Source of the DNA: Providencia huaxiensis
GTDB taxonomy: Bacteria > Pseudomonadota > Gammaproteobacteria > Enterobacterales > Enterobacteriaceae
NCBI RefSeq assembly: GCF_002843235.3
Contig: NZ_CP031123.2
Location: 2,728,001 to 2,792,000 of the forward strand
Length of the DNA stretch: 64,000 nt
Direction of reading: 5' to 3'
Shown here: positions 53,830-63,965 of the stretch, piece by piece
How the letters are laid out: each line of letters starts with the position of its first letter
Position numbering within the stretch: the first letter of the stretch is position 1
Made by a program: the position numbers and the translations under genes
The notes under the pieces: model-generated
Seen by the model: only the letters and a program-made list of their open reading frames with translations
The model's database searches: none
Told to the model about the DNA's origin: nothing

Positions 53830-54392
53830 AAATCAACAATGCCGTTCCGATTATTGAGCGCAAGCCACTAACACTGACCATTAACGGCCAAAAAGTTGGT
53901 CCTATTGATGTCCCTGTTGGGATGCCAATGATTGAGTTTCTACATGAATACCTAGACCTCACTGGCACCCACTTTGGTTGCGGACAAGGGATCTGCCATG
54001 CTTGCACCATTATGGAAATCCAGCCCGATGGTTCAACGGTTGAAAGCCGCACCTGTATCTTTGGTGCCCATTATTTCAACAATAAAAATATTGTGACCAT
54101 CGAAGGGCAAGCCAAACTAGATGAACAAGGCAAAGTTGTTGAATTAACGCCAATTCAACAAGCTTTTATCGAAAACTTTTCGTTCCAATGCGGTTATTGT
54201 GCGCCCGGTTTTGTCACGGGCGCGACGGTATTTCTTGATAAACTGAAGAAAAACCCAGTGAAACGTGACCAACTCGAACACGCCATTGAAGAAGCCCTCA
54301 ATGAGCATATTTGCCGTTGTACAGGTTATGTACGCTACTATGAAGCTGTGAGGAAAGTCGCTCTTGACACTCCTGGCTGCGTGATCGACTAG
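53826..54392 (+). CDS. 2Fe-2S subunit of the Mo dehydrogenase, module 2
   Basis: A 188-residue two-cluster iron-sulfur protein: GCGQGICHACTIM and RTCIFGAHYF for the first cluster (about residues 49-85), CGYCAPGF (about 120-127) and EHICRCTGYVRYYE (about 158-171) for the second. Closely related to the module 1 counterpart (GPIDVPVGMPMIEFLHEYLDLTG against GPMDVPEGLMMIDFLHEYVDLTG, compare FLHEY.DLTG). No signal peptide. Coupled by ATGA to the large subunit; the cytochrome follows after 11 nt. Confidence 0.95.
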   Translation: MKINNAVPIIERKPLTLTINGQKVGPIDVPVGMPMIEFLHEYLDLTGTHFGCGQGICHACTIMEIQPDGSTVESRTCIFGAHYFNNKNIVTIEGQAKLDEQGKVVELTPIQQAFIENFSFQCGYCAPGFVTGATVFLDKLKKNPVKRDQLEHAIEEALNEHICRCTGYVRYYEAVRKVALDTPGCVID

Positions 54393-54403
54393 GGGGAAAC
54401 ATC

Positions 54404-55723
54404 ATGGCTAAATCCAGCTCTCTACGTAAGAGCATTTATATTATTATCTTATTATTCATAATATTAATGCTTGCGATCCTGTTTGGCGCTTTTCGTACCT
54501 CCAGTATCGGCCCTGATTTAGATAAACCGCTGACCTCAGAAGAAGTCGCCAAGTTACTGCCTAGAGGACAAGAACTGGCAACCGCTGGGGATTGCTTTGG
54601 TTGCCACTCATTACCTGAAGGGCCATTGGCTGCGGGTGGTCGTGCTATCGGAACCCCTTTCGGTACCATTTACTCCACAAATATAACGCCTGATAAGCAA
54701 TTTGGTATCGGTAACTATACCCGTGCTGATTTCCATCGTGCTTTGAAAGACGGAATTGGCAAAGAGAGAGGTAATCTCTACCCTGCGATGCCGTTTGTAT
54801 TTACCCATATGACCACATCGGAAGATATTGATGCCCTGTATGCTTATGTGATGTCACTTCCACCAATGGCGGTGCCAAACAAAGAAAATACCGGGGTATT
54901 TATCCTACCCGTTCGCCCATTTATGAACTTCTGGACTTTACTCAATTTTCCTAAACAAAATGCGCCCCATGACCCGCAACGCTCTACCGAGTGGAACCGT
55001 GGCGCGTATATTGTCGAAGGTTTGGCACACTGCGGTGCTTGCCACTCACCACGTAACCTAATGATGGGCGTCGAGTTTTCACGGTCACTTCAAGGGGGTG
55101 AAGAAGCCGGTTTAGCGATCCCTGATATCACGGCAGAAGCGCTTTCCAAACATGGGTACGATACCGCCTCTTTGAGCCAGTTTTTACTGACAGGCAATGC
55201 CCCACAAGGCTCTGCATTTGCAGACATGAGCACAGTAACCCACTTTTCCACCAGTCAGATGAAAAAGAGCGATGTGGATGACATGGCGATTTATTTGATG
55301 ACCGATAAACAAGGAAAAATACTCGGAGCCAAAACTCCACCAGCGCCATTACCTGAAGCAAGTTCACCAGAAGTGGGTGATGTCAGTCAAACCATGGAAA
55401 CGGGCCGCTTGATGTATATGTCTACCTGCGCAGGCTGCCACGGGATCACCGGAGAAGGTGTGCCAAATGGTATTCCAGCGTTAAAAGGTAATGCTATCCT
55501 AGCCATGGACAGCCCTGAAACCTTTATCAGTGTGGTACTAACTGGTATTCCAACCACCACCTTCCCGAATGGGCAGCGTATGTATGCCATGCCAAGTTTT
55601 GCTGATGATTTAACGCCTCAAGAAATGGCAGATTTAATTTCATGGGCACGTGCTGAGTGGGGTGGACAAGGTAAACCCGTCACCGCCGAACAAGTTGAAA
55701 AACTGAAAAAAGCAGCGCAGTAA
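54404..55723 (+). CDS. Membrane-anchored triheme cytochrome c, module 2
   Basis: A 439-residue cytochrome c with an N-terminal anchor (about residues 10-29) and three heme sites: CFGCH (about 64-68), CGACH (about 210-214) and CAGCH (about 342-346). It is paralogous to the module 1 cytochrome (GTIYSTNITPDKQFGIGNYT against GIIYSSNLTPSADFGIGRWT, compare IYS.N.TP..FGIG). GGGGGAAA precedes ATG 54404. It should take electrons from the periplasmic Mo/2Fe-2S dimer to the quinone pool or oxidase. Confidence 0.94.
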   Translation: MAKSSSLRKSIYIIILLFIILMLAILFGAFRTSSIGPDLDKPLTSEEVAKLLPRGQELATAGDCFGCHSLPEGPLAAGGRAIGTPFGTIYSTNITPDKQFGIGNYTRADFHRALKDGIGKERGNLYPAMPFVFTHMTTSEDIDALYAYVMSLPPMAVPNKENTGVFILPVRPFMNFWTLLNFPKQNAPHDPQRSTEWNRGAYIVEGLAHCGACHSPRNLMMGVEFSRSLQGGEEAGLAIPDITAEALSKHGYDTASLSQFLLTGNAPQGSAFADMSTVTHFSTSQMKKSDVDDMAIYLMTDKQGKILGAKTPPAPLPEASSPEVGDVSQTMETGRLMYMSTCAGCHGITGEGVPNGIPALKGNAILAMDSPETFISVVLTGIPTTTFPNGQRMYAMPSFADDLTPQEMADLISWARAEWGGQGKPVTAEQVEKLKKAAQ

Positions 55724-55911
55724 CTAAAATACTCCTCGGCGACTTATATTAGCTCAAAGAGGGGTATTCATAATAACGACATAAGATATGACTAAAAACC
55801 CCTTACTAAAAATTAAGAAGTTAATTAAGGGGAAAAGACGTTTTTTCTATATTAGATAATAGCGCATCATGACATACATAAAGGCGCCAAAATACATAAT
55901 GAAAAATACGA

Positions 55912-56337
55912 TTAAAGACTCAGCGCTTCAATTCTGAAATAAGTCAGTTTAACCTTACACGCTAACATCACATCCCCTATTCCGCTTCCACCAAGTAAAG
56001 CATCACCTTGACGTTGACACTCACTGGTTCTGAACGCCAGAAAAGCATCCTGTGATTTTTTTAGAGAAGCAATCGCTTGTGCTGTTGCAGAAGAGTCAAT
56101 TTTTTTCAGTTCAGTTTCATTATCTGCAAGTGATTTACTCATCATCTCATCTGCTCTATCTAGCTTACTTTGTAAACATGCTTGAACTGCTGTCCGTGGA
56201 GCATCTGCAATCTGCTCATAGCATTCGTTGAGAGGATCCGTTGCTAACCCAGGTACTGGGACATTACTAGCATAAACCATCACAGGCATAGTCATTGCTG
56301 CAGCGATAAATAATGCTTTTGATGTACTTAACTTCAT
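55912..56337 (-). CDS. LprI-like (DUF1311) secreted protein
   Basis: A 141-residue protein with a signal peptide (about residues 1-23, ending VYA-SN). The mature domain has the LprI/DUF1311 pattern: LNECYEQ, AVQACLQSKLDRADEMMSKSL, SQDAFLAFRTSECQRQGDALLGGSG and MLACKVKLTYFRIEAL, with four regularly placed cysteines. Family members include a lysozyme inhibitor lipoprotein, but function is unproved for most. GAGAGG precedes ATG 56337. Monocistronic, convergent with the second Mo module. Confidence 0.85.
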   Translation of the reverse strand: MKLSTSKALFIAAAMTMPVMVYASNVPVPGLATDPLNECYEQIADAPRTAVQACLQSKLDRADEMMSKSLADNETELKKIDSSATAQAIASLKKSQDAFLAFRTSECQRQGDALLGGSGIGDVMLACKVKLTYFRIEALSL

Positions 56338-56750
56338 AAAAACCTCTCAATTTGTATATGAAGTGCCTTTTTAACTTATACGAATAAAAAAATCGATATA
56401 ACACACTAACTTTATGGACTATTCTTAGTATTTACTCATAGTAATAAAACTTATCCTACAGTCTAGATTTTTATCTTGAATTTGCATATTCCTAATATGA
56501 GGCAAAATCCAGAACAACATGCCTACATAAATTTCATTTTTAGTCATCAATTTTACCTTTGTATCACTAATACATATTTCAGACACTTTATCACCAAATG
56601 CACGTTGCTCCCGATAACCTCAACGTAATACCATAAAGAAATCCATGGCTAACACGTTTGCCTACTCTCATTTGATACGATCTGTGGTATTTTAGTCTCT
56701 GAACACCTCACAGAATTTAGTTAACTCAATACGTTAGAACAGACAACATT
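56338..56750. other. 413-bp divergent promoter region upstream of mutS
   Basis: AT-rich, no supported ORF. It carries the promoters of the LprI-like gene and mutS. No recognisable operator seen. Confidence 0.4.
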
Positions 56751-59318
56751 ATGACTGATAAGCAAAGTTTCGAATCCCACACACCAATGATGCAGCAGTA
56801 TCTAAAACTAAAAGCACAACATTCAGACATACTGCTGTTTTATCGCATGGGTGACTTCTACGAATTGTTTTTTGATGATGCTAAAAAAGCGTCTCAACTG
56901 TTAGATATTTCCCTCACCAAGCGAGGTCAATCCGCAGGGCAGCCGATCCCTATGGCAGGTGTCCCTCACCATGCTGCAGAGGGTTACTTAGCTAAATTAG
57001 TACAAATGGGTGAATCCGTCGCCATTTGTGAGCAAATTGGCGACCCAGCGACCAGTAAAGGGCCAGTTGAGCGCCAAGTAGTACGCATTGTGACACCAGG
57101 CACAATTACCGATGAAGCCCTATTAAATGAAAGGCAAGACAACCTTTTAGCCGCGGTATGGCAAGACCAACAAGGTTTTGGTTTCGCAACATTAGATATT
57201 ACCTCAGGCCGCTTTATTATAAGTGAAATTGCCGACGAAGAAGCATTACAAGCCGAACTGCAACGCACTCGCCCTGCTGAACTTCTATACCCCGAAGATT
57301 TCGCCAGTATGGCATTAATTGAACATAATAAAGGCCTACGTCGTCGCCCACTGTGGGAATATGAACTCGATACAGCAAAACAACAGCTAGGTTTACAGTT
57401 TGGCACAAAAGATTTAATCGGTTTTGGAGTTGAAGACGCACACAAAGCGCTCAGAGCCGCAGGCTGCCTATTGCAATATGTAAAAGACACACAGCGTACT
57501 TCACTGCCCCATATTCGCAGTATTGTGATGGAAAAACAAAATGATAATGTCATTTTGGATGCAGCGACTCGTCGCAATTTAGAGATCACCCAAAACCTTG
57601 CAGGTGGTACAGAAAACACACTTGCCGCCATTTTAGATATGTGTGTGACCCCAATGGGCAGCCGTATGCTAAAACGTTGGCTACATACCCCATTGCGTAA
57701 TATTCAAGTATTAAATAACCGCCAACAAGCTATTAGTGCATTGCAAGAATGCGGCTTTGAATTGCAACCATTTTTGCGCCAAATAGGGGATTTAGAACGC
57801 GTATTAGCACGTCTAGCCCTACGTTCTGCACGCCCACGCGACTTAACCCGTATGCGTTACGCATTCCAACAATACCAAGATATTCATCAAATACTAAGCC
57901 AATCAAGCTGTTCGTATTTACAGGCCCTTCAAAATCGTATTGGTCAATTTGATGAGTTACAAGACTTACTTGAAAAAGCCATTATTGATGCGCCACCTGT
58001 ATTGGTACGTGATGGCGGAGTTATCGCCCCGGGTTATAACAGTGAACTCGATGAATGGCGCGCCCTTGCTGATGGGGCAACCGACTACCTCGATAGGCTC
58101 GAAATTCGTGAAAGGGAAAAACTGGGGATCGATACCCTGAAAGTCGGTTATAACGCGGTTCATGGCTACTATATTCAAGTTAGTCGCGGTCAAAGCCATT
58201 TAACGCCTATCCATTACGTCCGTCGCCAAACGTTAAAAAATGCGGAACGCTATATTATTCCTGAACTCAAAGAGTATGAAGATAAGGTATTGACATCAAA
58301 AGGAAAAGCACTCGCTATTGAAAAAGCGCTGTATGATGAGCTGTTTGATATGCTATTGCCTCATCTTGCTGCGCTGCAAACCAGTGCTGAAGCACTTGCT
58401 GAGTTAGATGTCCTAGCCAACCTTGCGGAGAGGGCTCAAACTCTAGGCTACGCTTGCCCACAACTAACTGAAAAACCGGGTATTCAAATTACTGAGGGTC
58501 GCCACCCTGTTGTAGAACAAGTGCTTAGCGAGCCGTTTATTTCCAACCCGTTATCATTGTCACCGCAACGTCGTTTATTGATCATCACAGGCCCAAACAT
58601 GGGCGGTAAAAGTACCTATATGCGCCAAACAGCATTAATTACCCTGTTAGCATATATCGGTAGTTTCGTCCCTGCCAGCAAAGCGGTGATAGGCCCAGTC
58701 GATCGCATTTTCACCCGTGTCGGTGCCTCGGATGACCTTGCATCTGGCCGTTCAACATTCATGGTCGAAATGACAGAAACCGCTAATATTCTTCATAATG
58801 CGACAGAGCATAGCTTAGTACTGATGGATGAAATTGGTCGCGGGACTTCAACCTATGACGGTCTTTCTCTTGCTTGGGCTTGCGCTGAAAATTTAGTAAA
58901 TAAAATCAAGGCAATGACATTATTTGCAACGCATTATTTTGAATTAACAACACTGCCTGAAAAACTCGAAGGCGCGGTCAATATCCATCTCGATGCTATT
59001 GAACACGGTGATACCATTGCTTTTATGCATAACGTTCAAGACGGTGCCGCCAGCAAAAGCTATGGCCTTGCTGTCGCTTCTCTTGCCGGTGTACCAAAGG
59101 AAGTGATTAAACGGGCAAAACAAAAACTTAAAGAACTCGAAGTTATCTCAAACAATGCCAATGCGAGCCATGTGGATAGCGCCCAGCTTAGCTTTTTAAC
59201 CACAGAAGATGTCGAGCCATCACCAGTATTAACTGCTCTCGCTGAAATTGATCCTGATAAACTCACTCCGCGCCAAGCCCTAGATTGGATTTATCGGTTA
59301 AAGGATATGGATAACTAA
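56751..59318 (+). CDS. mutS: DNA mismatch repair protein MutS
   Basis: An 855-residue protein matching MutS along its length. The N-terminal mismatch-reading motif is [17 protein letters not shown] (about residues 28-44, with the stacking phenylalanine FYE). The ATPase core has Walker [15 protein letters not shown] (about 613-626), Walker [17 protein letters not shown] and the ATHYFELT motif. It recognises base mispairs and starts MutL/MutH-dependent repair. miaE follows after a single base, so the two are co-transcribed. Confidence 0.98.
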   Translation: MTDKQSFESHTPMMQQYLKLKAQHSDILLFYRMGDFYELFFDDAKKASQLLDISLTKRGQSAGQPIPMAGVPHHAAEGYLAKLVQMGESVAICEQIGDPATSKGPVERQVVRIVTPGTITDEALLNERQDNLLAAVWQDQQGFGFATLDITSGRFIISEIADEEALQAELQRTRPAELLYPEDFASMALIEHNKGLRRRPLWEYELDTAKQQLGLQFGTKDLIGFGVEDAHKALRAAGCLLQYVKDTQRTSLPHIRSIVMEKQNDNVILDAATRRNLEITQNLAGGTENTLAAILDMCVTPMGSRMLKRWLHTPLRNIQVLNNRQQAISALQECGFELQPFLRQIGDLERVLARLALRSARPRDLTRMRYAFQQYQDIHQILSQSSCSYLQALQNRIGQFDELQDLLEKAIIDAPPVLVRDGGVIAPGYNSELDEWRALADGATDYLDRLEIREREKLGIDTLKVGYNAVHGYYIQVSRGQSHLTPIHYVRRQTLKNAERYIIPELKEYEDKVLTSKGKALAIEKALYDELFDMLLPHLAALQTSAEALAELDVLANLAERAQTLGYACPQLTEKPGIQITEGRHPVVEQVLSEPFISNPLSLSPQRRLLIITGPNMGGKSTYMRQTALITLLAYIGSFVPASKAVIGPVDRIFTRVGASDDLASGRSTFMVEMTETANILHNATEHSLVLMDEIGRGTSTYDGLSLAWACAENLVNKIKAMTLFATHYFELTTLPEKLEGAVNIHLDAIEHGDTIAFMHNVQDGAASKSYGLAVASLAGVPKEVIKRAKQKLKELEVISNNANASHVDSAQLSFLTTEDVEPSPVLTALAEIDPDKLTPRQALDWIYRLKDMDN

Positions 59319-59319
59319 C

Positions 59320-60084
59320 ATGGATGAGTATGCGCAATTACTCACTCCAATCAGGCAGTTTCTACAATGTGAAACGCCTGATGCGTGGGTAAAAAAAGCG
59401 AGTTTGCCTGAAAACTTGCCCATTATATTAAAAGACCATTTGTTATGTGAATTAAAAGCCGCGCAAAGTGCGATGTTTTTAATTCGCAAATATGCCGTTG
59501 ATAAAGAAAGTGCGGCAGTCCTACTCGAATGGTTTAAACCTTATGAATCATTTGCTTATGATAGGGTTGGTGACATCCATACATTAAGAAACAAAAATCA
59601 GGTTTCTAAGCAGATATTGGCAAAAAAACAATCACCTTATAGCCAAGACTTAATTGATAAAATGGTCTTGCTTATCAAAGAAGAACTTCATCATTTTTAC
59701 CAAGTTCTAGAGATCATGCATGAACGTAACATCCCCTATGATGGCGTCACTGCAAGCCGTTACGCCAAAGGGTTGTTGAGCCATATCGACCCGCACGATC
59801 CAAAAACCTTAGTTGATAAGCTAATAATTGGAGCTTATATCGAAGCGCGTTCTTGTGAGCGCTTCGCTAAACTCGCCCCATTTCTTGATGAGCAGCTAGC
59901 AAATTTTTATATTTCATTATTACGCTCAGAAGCTCGCCACTATCAAGATTATTTGCACTTAGCACAATTAATTAGTAAACAAGATATTACTGAGCGAGTT
60001 AATTATTTTGGTATTATTGAAGCTGAATTAATTTCGACACCTGACGATGATTTTAAATTTCATAGTGGTGTCCCCATTAACTAA
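59320..60084 (+). CDS. miaE: tRNA-(ms2io6A37) hydroxylase MiaE
   Basis: A 254-residue carboxylate-bridged di-iron monooxygenase that hydroxylates ms2i6A37 in tRNA. Metal ligands are in HLLCELKAAQSAM (about residues 46-58), KEELHHFYQV (about 114-123), EARSCERFAKLAPFL (about 164-178) and RSEARHYQDYL (about 190-200). It starts 1 nt after the mutS stop, suggesting translational coupling. E. coli lacks this gene; Salmonella and several other enterobacteria have it. Confidence 0.95.
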   Translation: MDEYAQLLTPIRQFLQCETPDAWVKKASLPENLPIILKDHLLCELKAAQSAMFLIRKYAVDKESAAVLLEWFKPYESFAYDRVGDIHTLRNKNQVSKQILAKKQSPYSQDLIDKMVLLIKEELHHFYQVLEIMHERNIPYDGVTASRYAKGLLSHIDPHDPKTLVDKLIIGAYIEARSCERFAKLAPFLDEQLANFYISLLRSEARHYQDYLHLAQLISKQDITERVNYFGIIEAELISTPDDDFKFHSGVPIN

Positions 60085-60110
60085 GCTTGTTCTCTATTAT
60101 TTACATATAA

Positions 60111-60144
60111 AAAGCCCCTATAAACCTTAGCTTATAGGGGCTTT
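60111..60144. terminator. Bidirectional terminator between miaE and rpoS
   Basis: AAAGCCCCTATAA (60111-60123), 8-nt loop, TTATAGGGGCTTT (60132-60144); on the minus strand TTTTTATA follows. It ends both mutS-miaE and rpoS. Confidence 0.92.
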
Positions 60145-60162
60145 AACTACCGAATCAACACC

Positions 60163-61149
60163 CTACATATTAAATAGCGACTCCAGAGTCAGCTCTTCGC
60201 CATGTAAAATATCTTTTAATCGCTTTAAACCTTCTACTTGGATCTGACGAACACGTTCTCTTGTTAACCCAATTTCACGGCCAACTTCTTCCAGAGTTTC
60301 AGCTTCATAGCCTAAAAGCCCAAAACGTCGTGCTAAAACCTCCCTTTGTTTTGGGTTCAATTCATATAACCACTTAACAATATTATCTTTTAAGTCATTA
60401 TCTTGAATTGTATTTTCTGGACCTGAATCATTATCATCAGACAATACCTCAAGCAAAGATTTCTCTGAGTCCCCTGCAATTGGCGTATCAACAGATGTGA
60501 TACGTTCATTTAAACGTAACATCCTACTGACATCTTCGACAGGTTTATCTAGCTGCTCAGCGATCTCTTCAGGGCTTGGCTCATGGTCCAACTTCTGGGC
60601 TAATTCACGTGCAGTACGAAGGTAAATATTGAGTTCTTTAACGATATGAATAGGAAGGCGAATAGTTCGAGTTTGGTTCATGATCGCGCGTTCGATCGTT
60701 TGACGGATCCACCACGTTGCATACGTCGAGAAGCGGAATCCTTTTTCAGGATCAAACTTTTCAACAGCACGAATCAACCCAAGATTTCCTTCTTCTATCA
60801 AATCGAGTAATGCGAGACCTCGATTATTATAACGACGTGATATTTTTACAACGAGACGAAGGTTGCTTTCTATCATGCGCTGCCGTGATGCGATATCACC
60901 CCGCAATGCACGTCTTGCATAGAAAACTTCTTCTTCTGCTGTAAGGAGTGGTGAGAACCCAATCTCACTAAGATAAATTTGAGTGGCATCCAGAACACGT
61001 TGATTTGTGTTCTGGAGTAAATCCATTTCGTCATCTAGCTCAGTAACCAGATCCTCTTCTTTAAACTGACTCTCGTCAAAAGTGTCATTTAAATTACTTT
61101 CGTCGAGGTCATTATATAACTCGTTAACTTTCAGCGAACTTTGGCTCAT
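60163..61149 (-). CDS. rpoS: RNA polymerase sigma factor RpoS
   Basis: A 328-residue stationary-phase/general stress sigma factor. Region 1.2 is [22 protein letters not shown], region 2 is [55 protein letters not shown], recognised by [18 protein letters not shown] and [11 protein letters not shown], and region 4 HTH is [24 protein letters not shown] precedes ATG 61149. It lies 54 bp after nlpD; in E. coli the main rpoS promoter is inside nlpD, and the same is likely here. Confidence 0.98.
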   Translation of the reverse strand: MSQSSLKVNELYNDLDESNLNDTFDESQFKEEDLVTELDDEMDLLQNTNQRVLDATQIYLSEIGFSPLLTAEEEVFYARRALRGDIASRQRMIESNLRLVVKISRRYNNRGLALLDLIEEGNLGLIRAVEKFDPEKGFRFSTYATWWIRQTIERAIMNQTRTIRLPIHIVKELNIYLRTARELAQKLDHEPSPEEIAEQLDKPVEDVSRMLRLNERITSVDTPIAGDSEKSLLEVLSDDNDSGPENTIQDNDLKDNIVKWLYELNPKQREVLARRFGLLGYEAETLEEVGREIGLTRERVRQIQVEGLKRLKDILHGEELTLESLFNM

Positions 61150-61203
61150 CAGTGACTCCTACCCTAGATAATGCGGACAGAATGTCAAAGCACTCTGCCC
61201 AGT

Positions 61204-62274
61204 TTATCGTTGCGGCAAATAGCGCAACGGGTTTACTGATTTTCCCTTGTAACGAATTTCAAAGTGTAGTCTAACCGAACTAGTTCCAGTACTACCCATA
61301 GTGGCTATTTTTTGACCCGCAGTGACGTCCTGCTGATCACGCACAAGCAATGTATCGTTGTGAGCATAAGCACTTAGATAGTCATCGTTATGTTTTATAA
61401 TTATTAGATTTCCATATCCACGCAAGGCATTACCCGCGTAAACGACTTTTCCTGGCGCAGCAGTAAGCACAGCTTGGCCTCGAGAACCGGCGATATCTAC
61501 CCCTTTGTTCCCACCTTGAGCATCAGAGAAACCTTCAATCATTTTCCCTTCGGCTGGCCAACGCCATTTTATTGACGAATTATTCGTACTACTGACTGCG
61601 GTAGAAGCGGTTGTTGTCGAGGCTGTTGTCGTCGTTGAAGCCTGCGTTGCAGGTTTCTTATTATTAGGCAACATCTTACCTGAATTTTGACCACCACTGT
61701 TTGCAGGATACTCATTAGTTGTTCGAAGATCAACCGCTTGCTGATGACTATTTGATGAATTTGCCGCTAATTGAGTGTTCGAGTTCACATTTGTGTTACC
61801 AATATTAATAACCTGCCCGACATTGAGACTGTAGGGCTCTGGAATATTGTTTCGCGATGCTAACTCACGGAAATCATTACCTGTTAAGTATGCGATATAG
61901 AATAACGTGTCACCACGCTGAACCGTATAGCTATTACCGTTATAACTGCCTTTTGGAATACTGCCATAATCACGGTTGTATACAATGCGCCCTTCACCAT
62001 TAGTTGTTACAGGCCCTGAGCTACGACTTACAGGCTGAGTATTTGTATTACTTGATAAATTAGGACGAGACGATGGCATTGCCGTGCTCATCCCCGTATT
62101 TGGTGACGAGGCCGGTGTCGTCCTTTGCACCGTTTGCTGGCTAGACTGGCTATCATTCACACTCGAAATAGGTGCCGCTGTATGATACGGTGTTGAACAA
62201 CCTGCCAATAGCGCTCCGCTAAATGAAAAGATGACGGCCCATCGAATTCTGCTTATAGGGCTAACAATTTTCAT
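61204..62274 (-). CDS. nlpD: Amidase activator NlpD (lipoprotein, LysM + degenerate M23)
   Basis: A 356-residue lipoprotein (lipobox LLAGC). After a serine/threonine/asparagine-rich linker comes one LysM domain (YTVQRGDTLFYIAYLTGNDFRELASRNNI, key VQRGDTLFYIA), another low-complexity linker (poly-TTT/AST), then a LytM/M23 domain (KGVDIAGSRGQAVLTAAPGKVVYAG...LHFEIRYKGKSVNP). Metal-binding histidines are replaced (NKGVD for HXGXD, VRLHFE for HLHFE), as in NlpD/EnvC activators of cell-division amidases. ATG 62274 is chosen over 62310 from the lipoprotein signal and GGGAGAAG upstream. Confidence 0.95.
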   Translation of the reverse strand: MKIVSPISRIRWAVIFSFSGALLAGCSTPYHTAAPISSVNDSQSSQQTVQRTTPASSPNTGMSTAMPSSRPNLSSNTNTQPVSRSSGPVTTNGEGRIVYNRDYGSIPKGSYNGNSYTVQRGDTLFYIAYLTGNDFRELASRNNIPEPYSLNVGQVINIGNTNVNSNTQLAANSSNSHQQAVDLRTTNEYPANSGGQNSGKMLPNNKKPATQASTTTTASTTTASTAVSSTNNSSIKWRWPAEGKMIEGFSDAQGGNKGVDIAGSRGQAVLTAAPGKVVYAGNALRGYGNLIIIKHNDDYLSAYAHNDTLLVRDQQDVTAGQKIATMGSTGTSSVRLHFEIRYKGKSVNPLRYLPQR

Positions 62275-62580
62275 GCTTCTTCTCCCGTGAAGAAAAATCT
62301 GACGTGACAATTCAAAATAATGTCAGCAATAGAGTTATCATAAAATATTTCACTTATTAAAGCAGAAATACAAAATAGTGAACAAGTTAAATATATTAAA
62401 AATATAACAATTTGAGAAAATGACTAACAGTTTAAGCTATTCCCACAAATTCAGCTGGGTAAAGTATCATATTTGGAATAGTTTTACTGCTATTTGAGTT
62501 AATAGAACCTTTGCAATGATATTTCATTTAAATCGATTATAAAAATAACCAGACTTTGATTAAATACCATTGCAAATAGG
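62275..62580 (-). other. 306-bp gap between pcm and nlpD
   Basis: AT-rich, no ORF; probably the nlpD promoter region. No clear terminator for pcm is seen. Confidence 0.4.
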
Positions 62581-63207
62581 TTAAAGGAGGTCGCCGGCAA
62601 TCAATGGAACAAAACGGACTTTTTCAATAACATTAGTATGGTAATCATTACCACGTCGAGTAATTAGCTTCAGAGCTTGTTCTTTATCACCGACAGGTAA
62701 AACCATTCGACCACCATCTTTTAATTGCCCTAATAGTAAAGCCGGTATTTCTGTTGGCGCCGCAGTAACGATAATGGCATCAAAAGGTCCTTTTGACTGC
62801 CAACCTTCCCAACCGTCTCCATGACGAGTTGAAACATTATGTAAATCAAGCTGTTTCAAGCGCCGCTTTGCAGCCCATTGCAAACTTTTCACCCGCTCAA
62901 CAGAAAAAACATGCTTAACCAAGTGTGCCAATACTGCTGTTTGATACCCTGAGCCTGTCCCTATCTCGAGAACGTGATCATCCGGTGCTAAAGCCAATAG
63001 CGCCGTCATTTTAGCTACAATATACGGCTGAGAAATAGTTTGCCCATGACCAATAGGTAATGGGATATTGTCATAGGCTTTATGGGAGAGCGCTTCATCC
63101 ACAAACCGTTCCCGAGGAACGAGTGAAATGGCATCTAATAGGCGCTCATCGTGAATTCCCTGTTGGCGTAATTGAGCCAAAAGTTCTTTCATGAGCCCTG
63201 TATTCAT
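62581..63207 (-). CDS. pcm: Protein-L-isoaspartate O-methyltransferase
   Basis: A 208-residue SAM-dependent methyltransferase that repairs isoaspartyl residues in aged proteins. Typical motifs are [31 protein letters not shown] (GQTISQPY), the SAM-binding [18 protein letters not shown] (about residues 80-97), [11 protein letters not shown] and [17 protein letters not shown] 63207 overlaps the surE stop (ATGA), which decides the start over 63237. Part of the truD-surE-pcm row. Confidence 0.97.
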   Translation of the reverse strand: MNTGLMKELLAQLRQQGIHDERLLDAISLVPRERFVDEALSHKAYDNIPLPIGHGQTISQPYIVAKMTALLALAPDDHVLEIGTGSGYQTAVLAHLVKHVFSVERVKSLQWAAKRRLKQLDLHNVSTRHGDGWEGWQSKGPFDAIIVTAAPTEIPALLLGQLKDGGRMVLPVGDKEQALKLITRRGNDYHTNVIEKVRFVPLIAGDLL

Positions 63208-63965
63208 TTTACTGACACTCCTGATTTTTCTAGCCACTCTTCCACTAATGAGTGTACTTTATAAGCGGTTAGGTCAACTTGTAATGGGGTGATTGAAACA
63301 TACCCATTTTGCACTGCTTCAAAATCCGTTCCAGGACTGGCATCACGAATTTCCCCAACGGGACCTAACCAATACAATGTATTCCCTTTCGGGTCCTCTA
63401 AGCTATATACCTCAGAAGCGGCATGGCGGCTACCACAGCGGGTGACTTTGATACCTTTAATTTCTTCGTACGGGATATCAGGTACATTTATATTTAAAAT
63501 GTTCCCAGCTCGCAATGGGTTTTTCTGTAAGAGTGCAAGGATCTCGCATGTCACTTTAGCGGCACTTTCATAATGCGTTTCCCCATCTAACGATACCGCA
63601 ATTGAAGGTAAACCTAAATGGCGGCCTTCTGTTGCCGCTGCAACCGTGCCTGAGTAAATAACATCATCCCCTAAATTAGGGCCACAGTTGATACCAGATA
63701 CAACAATATCAGGACGTGGGCGCACCACTTTATTCACCCCAATATAGACGCAATCTGTTGGTGTACCTTCTTGTACAGCAAGGTCACCATTACTTAATGT
63801 TTGAATTTTAAGTGGTTTATCTAATGTTAATGCGTTCGAAGCCCCACTACGATTGCGATCAGGCGCAATCACCTGAACATGATAATATTGGCGTAGCGCA
63901 GCTGCAAGGGTTTGAATTCCCGGCGCATTTACCCCGTCGTCATTACTCAATAAAATCTTTAGCAT
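63204..63965 (-). CDS. surE: 5'/3'-nucleotidase SurE
   Basis: A 253-residue metal-dependent nucleotidase/polyphosphatase. The N-terminal metal site is [16 protein letters not shown] (about residues 5-20), then [49 protein letters not shown] (key [12 protein letters not shown]) and [17 protein letters not shown] 63965 with AGGA upstream is chosen over 63983. Overlaps pcm by 4 nt downstream and the truD end by 23 nt upstream. Confidence 0.97.
   Translation of the reverse strand: MLKILLSNDDGVNAPGIQTLAAALRQYYHVQVIAPDRNRSGASNALTLDKPLKIQTLSNGDLAVQEGTPTDCVYIGVNKVVRPRPDIVVSGINCGPNLGDDVIYSGTVAAATEGRHLGLPSIAVSLDGETHYESAAKVTCEILALLQKNPLRAGNILNINVPDIPYEEIKGIKVTRCGSRHAASEVYSLEDPKGNTLYWLGPVGEIRDASPGTDFEAVQNGYVSITPLQVDLTAYKVHSLVEEWLEKSGVSVK

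Noticed and set aside
56984..57631. 215-codon open frame antisense to mutS
   Set aside because: Cysteine/serine-rich translation without family likeness, fully inside the conserved mutS gene.
60163..62274. NlpD considered an active M23 endopeptidase
   Set aside because: Two of the metal-binding histidines are replaced, as in known NlpD/EnvC activators, so it is not called an enzyme.
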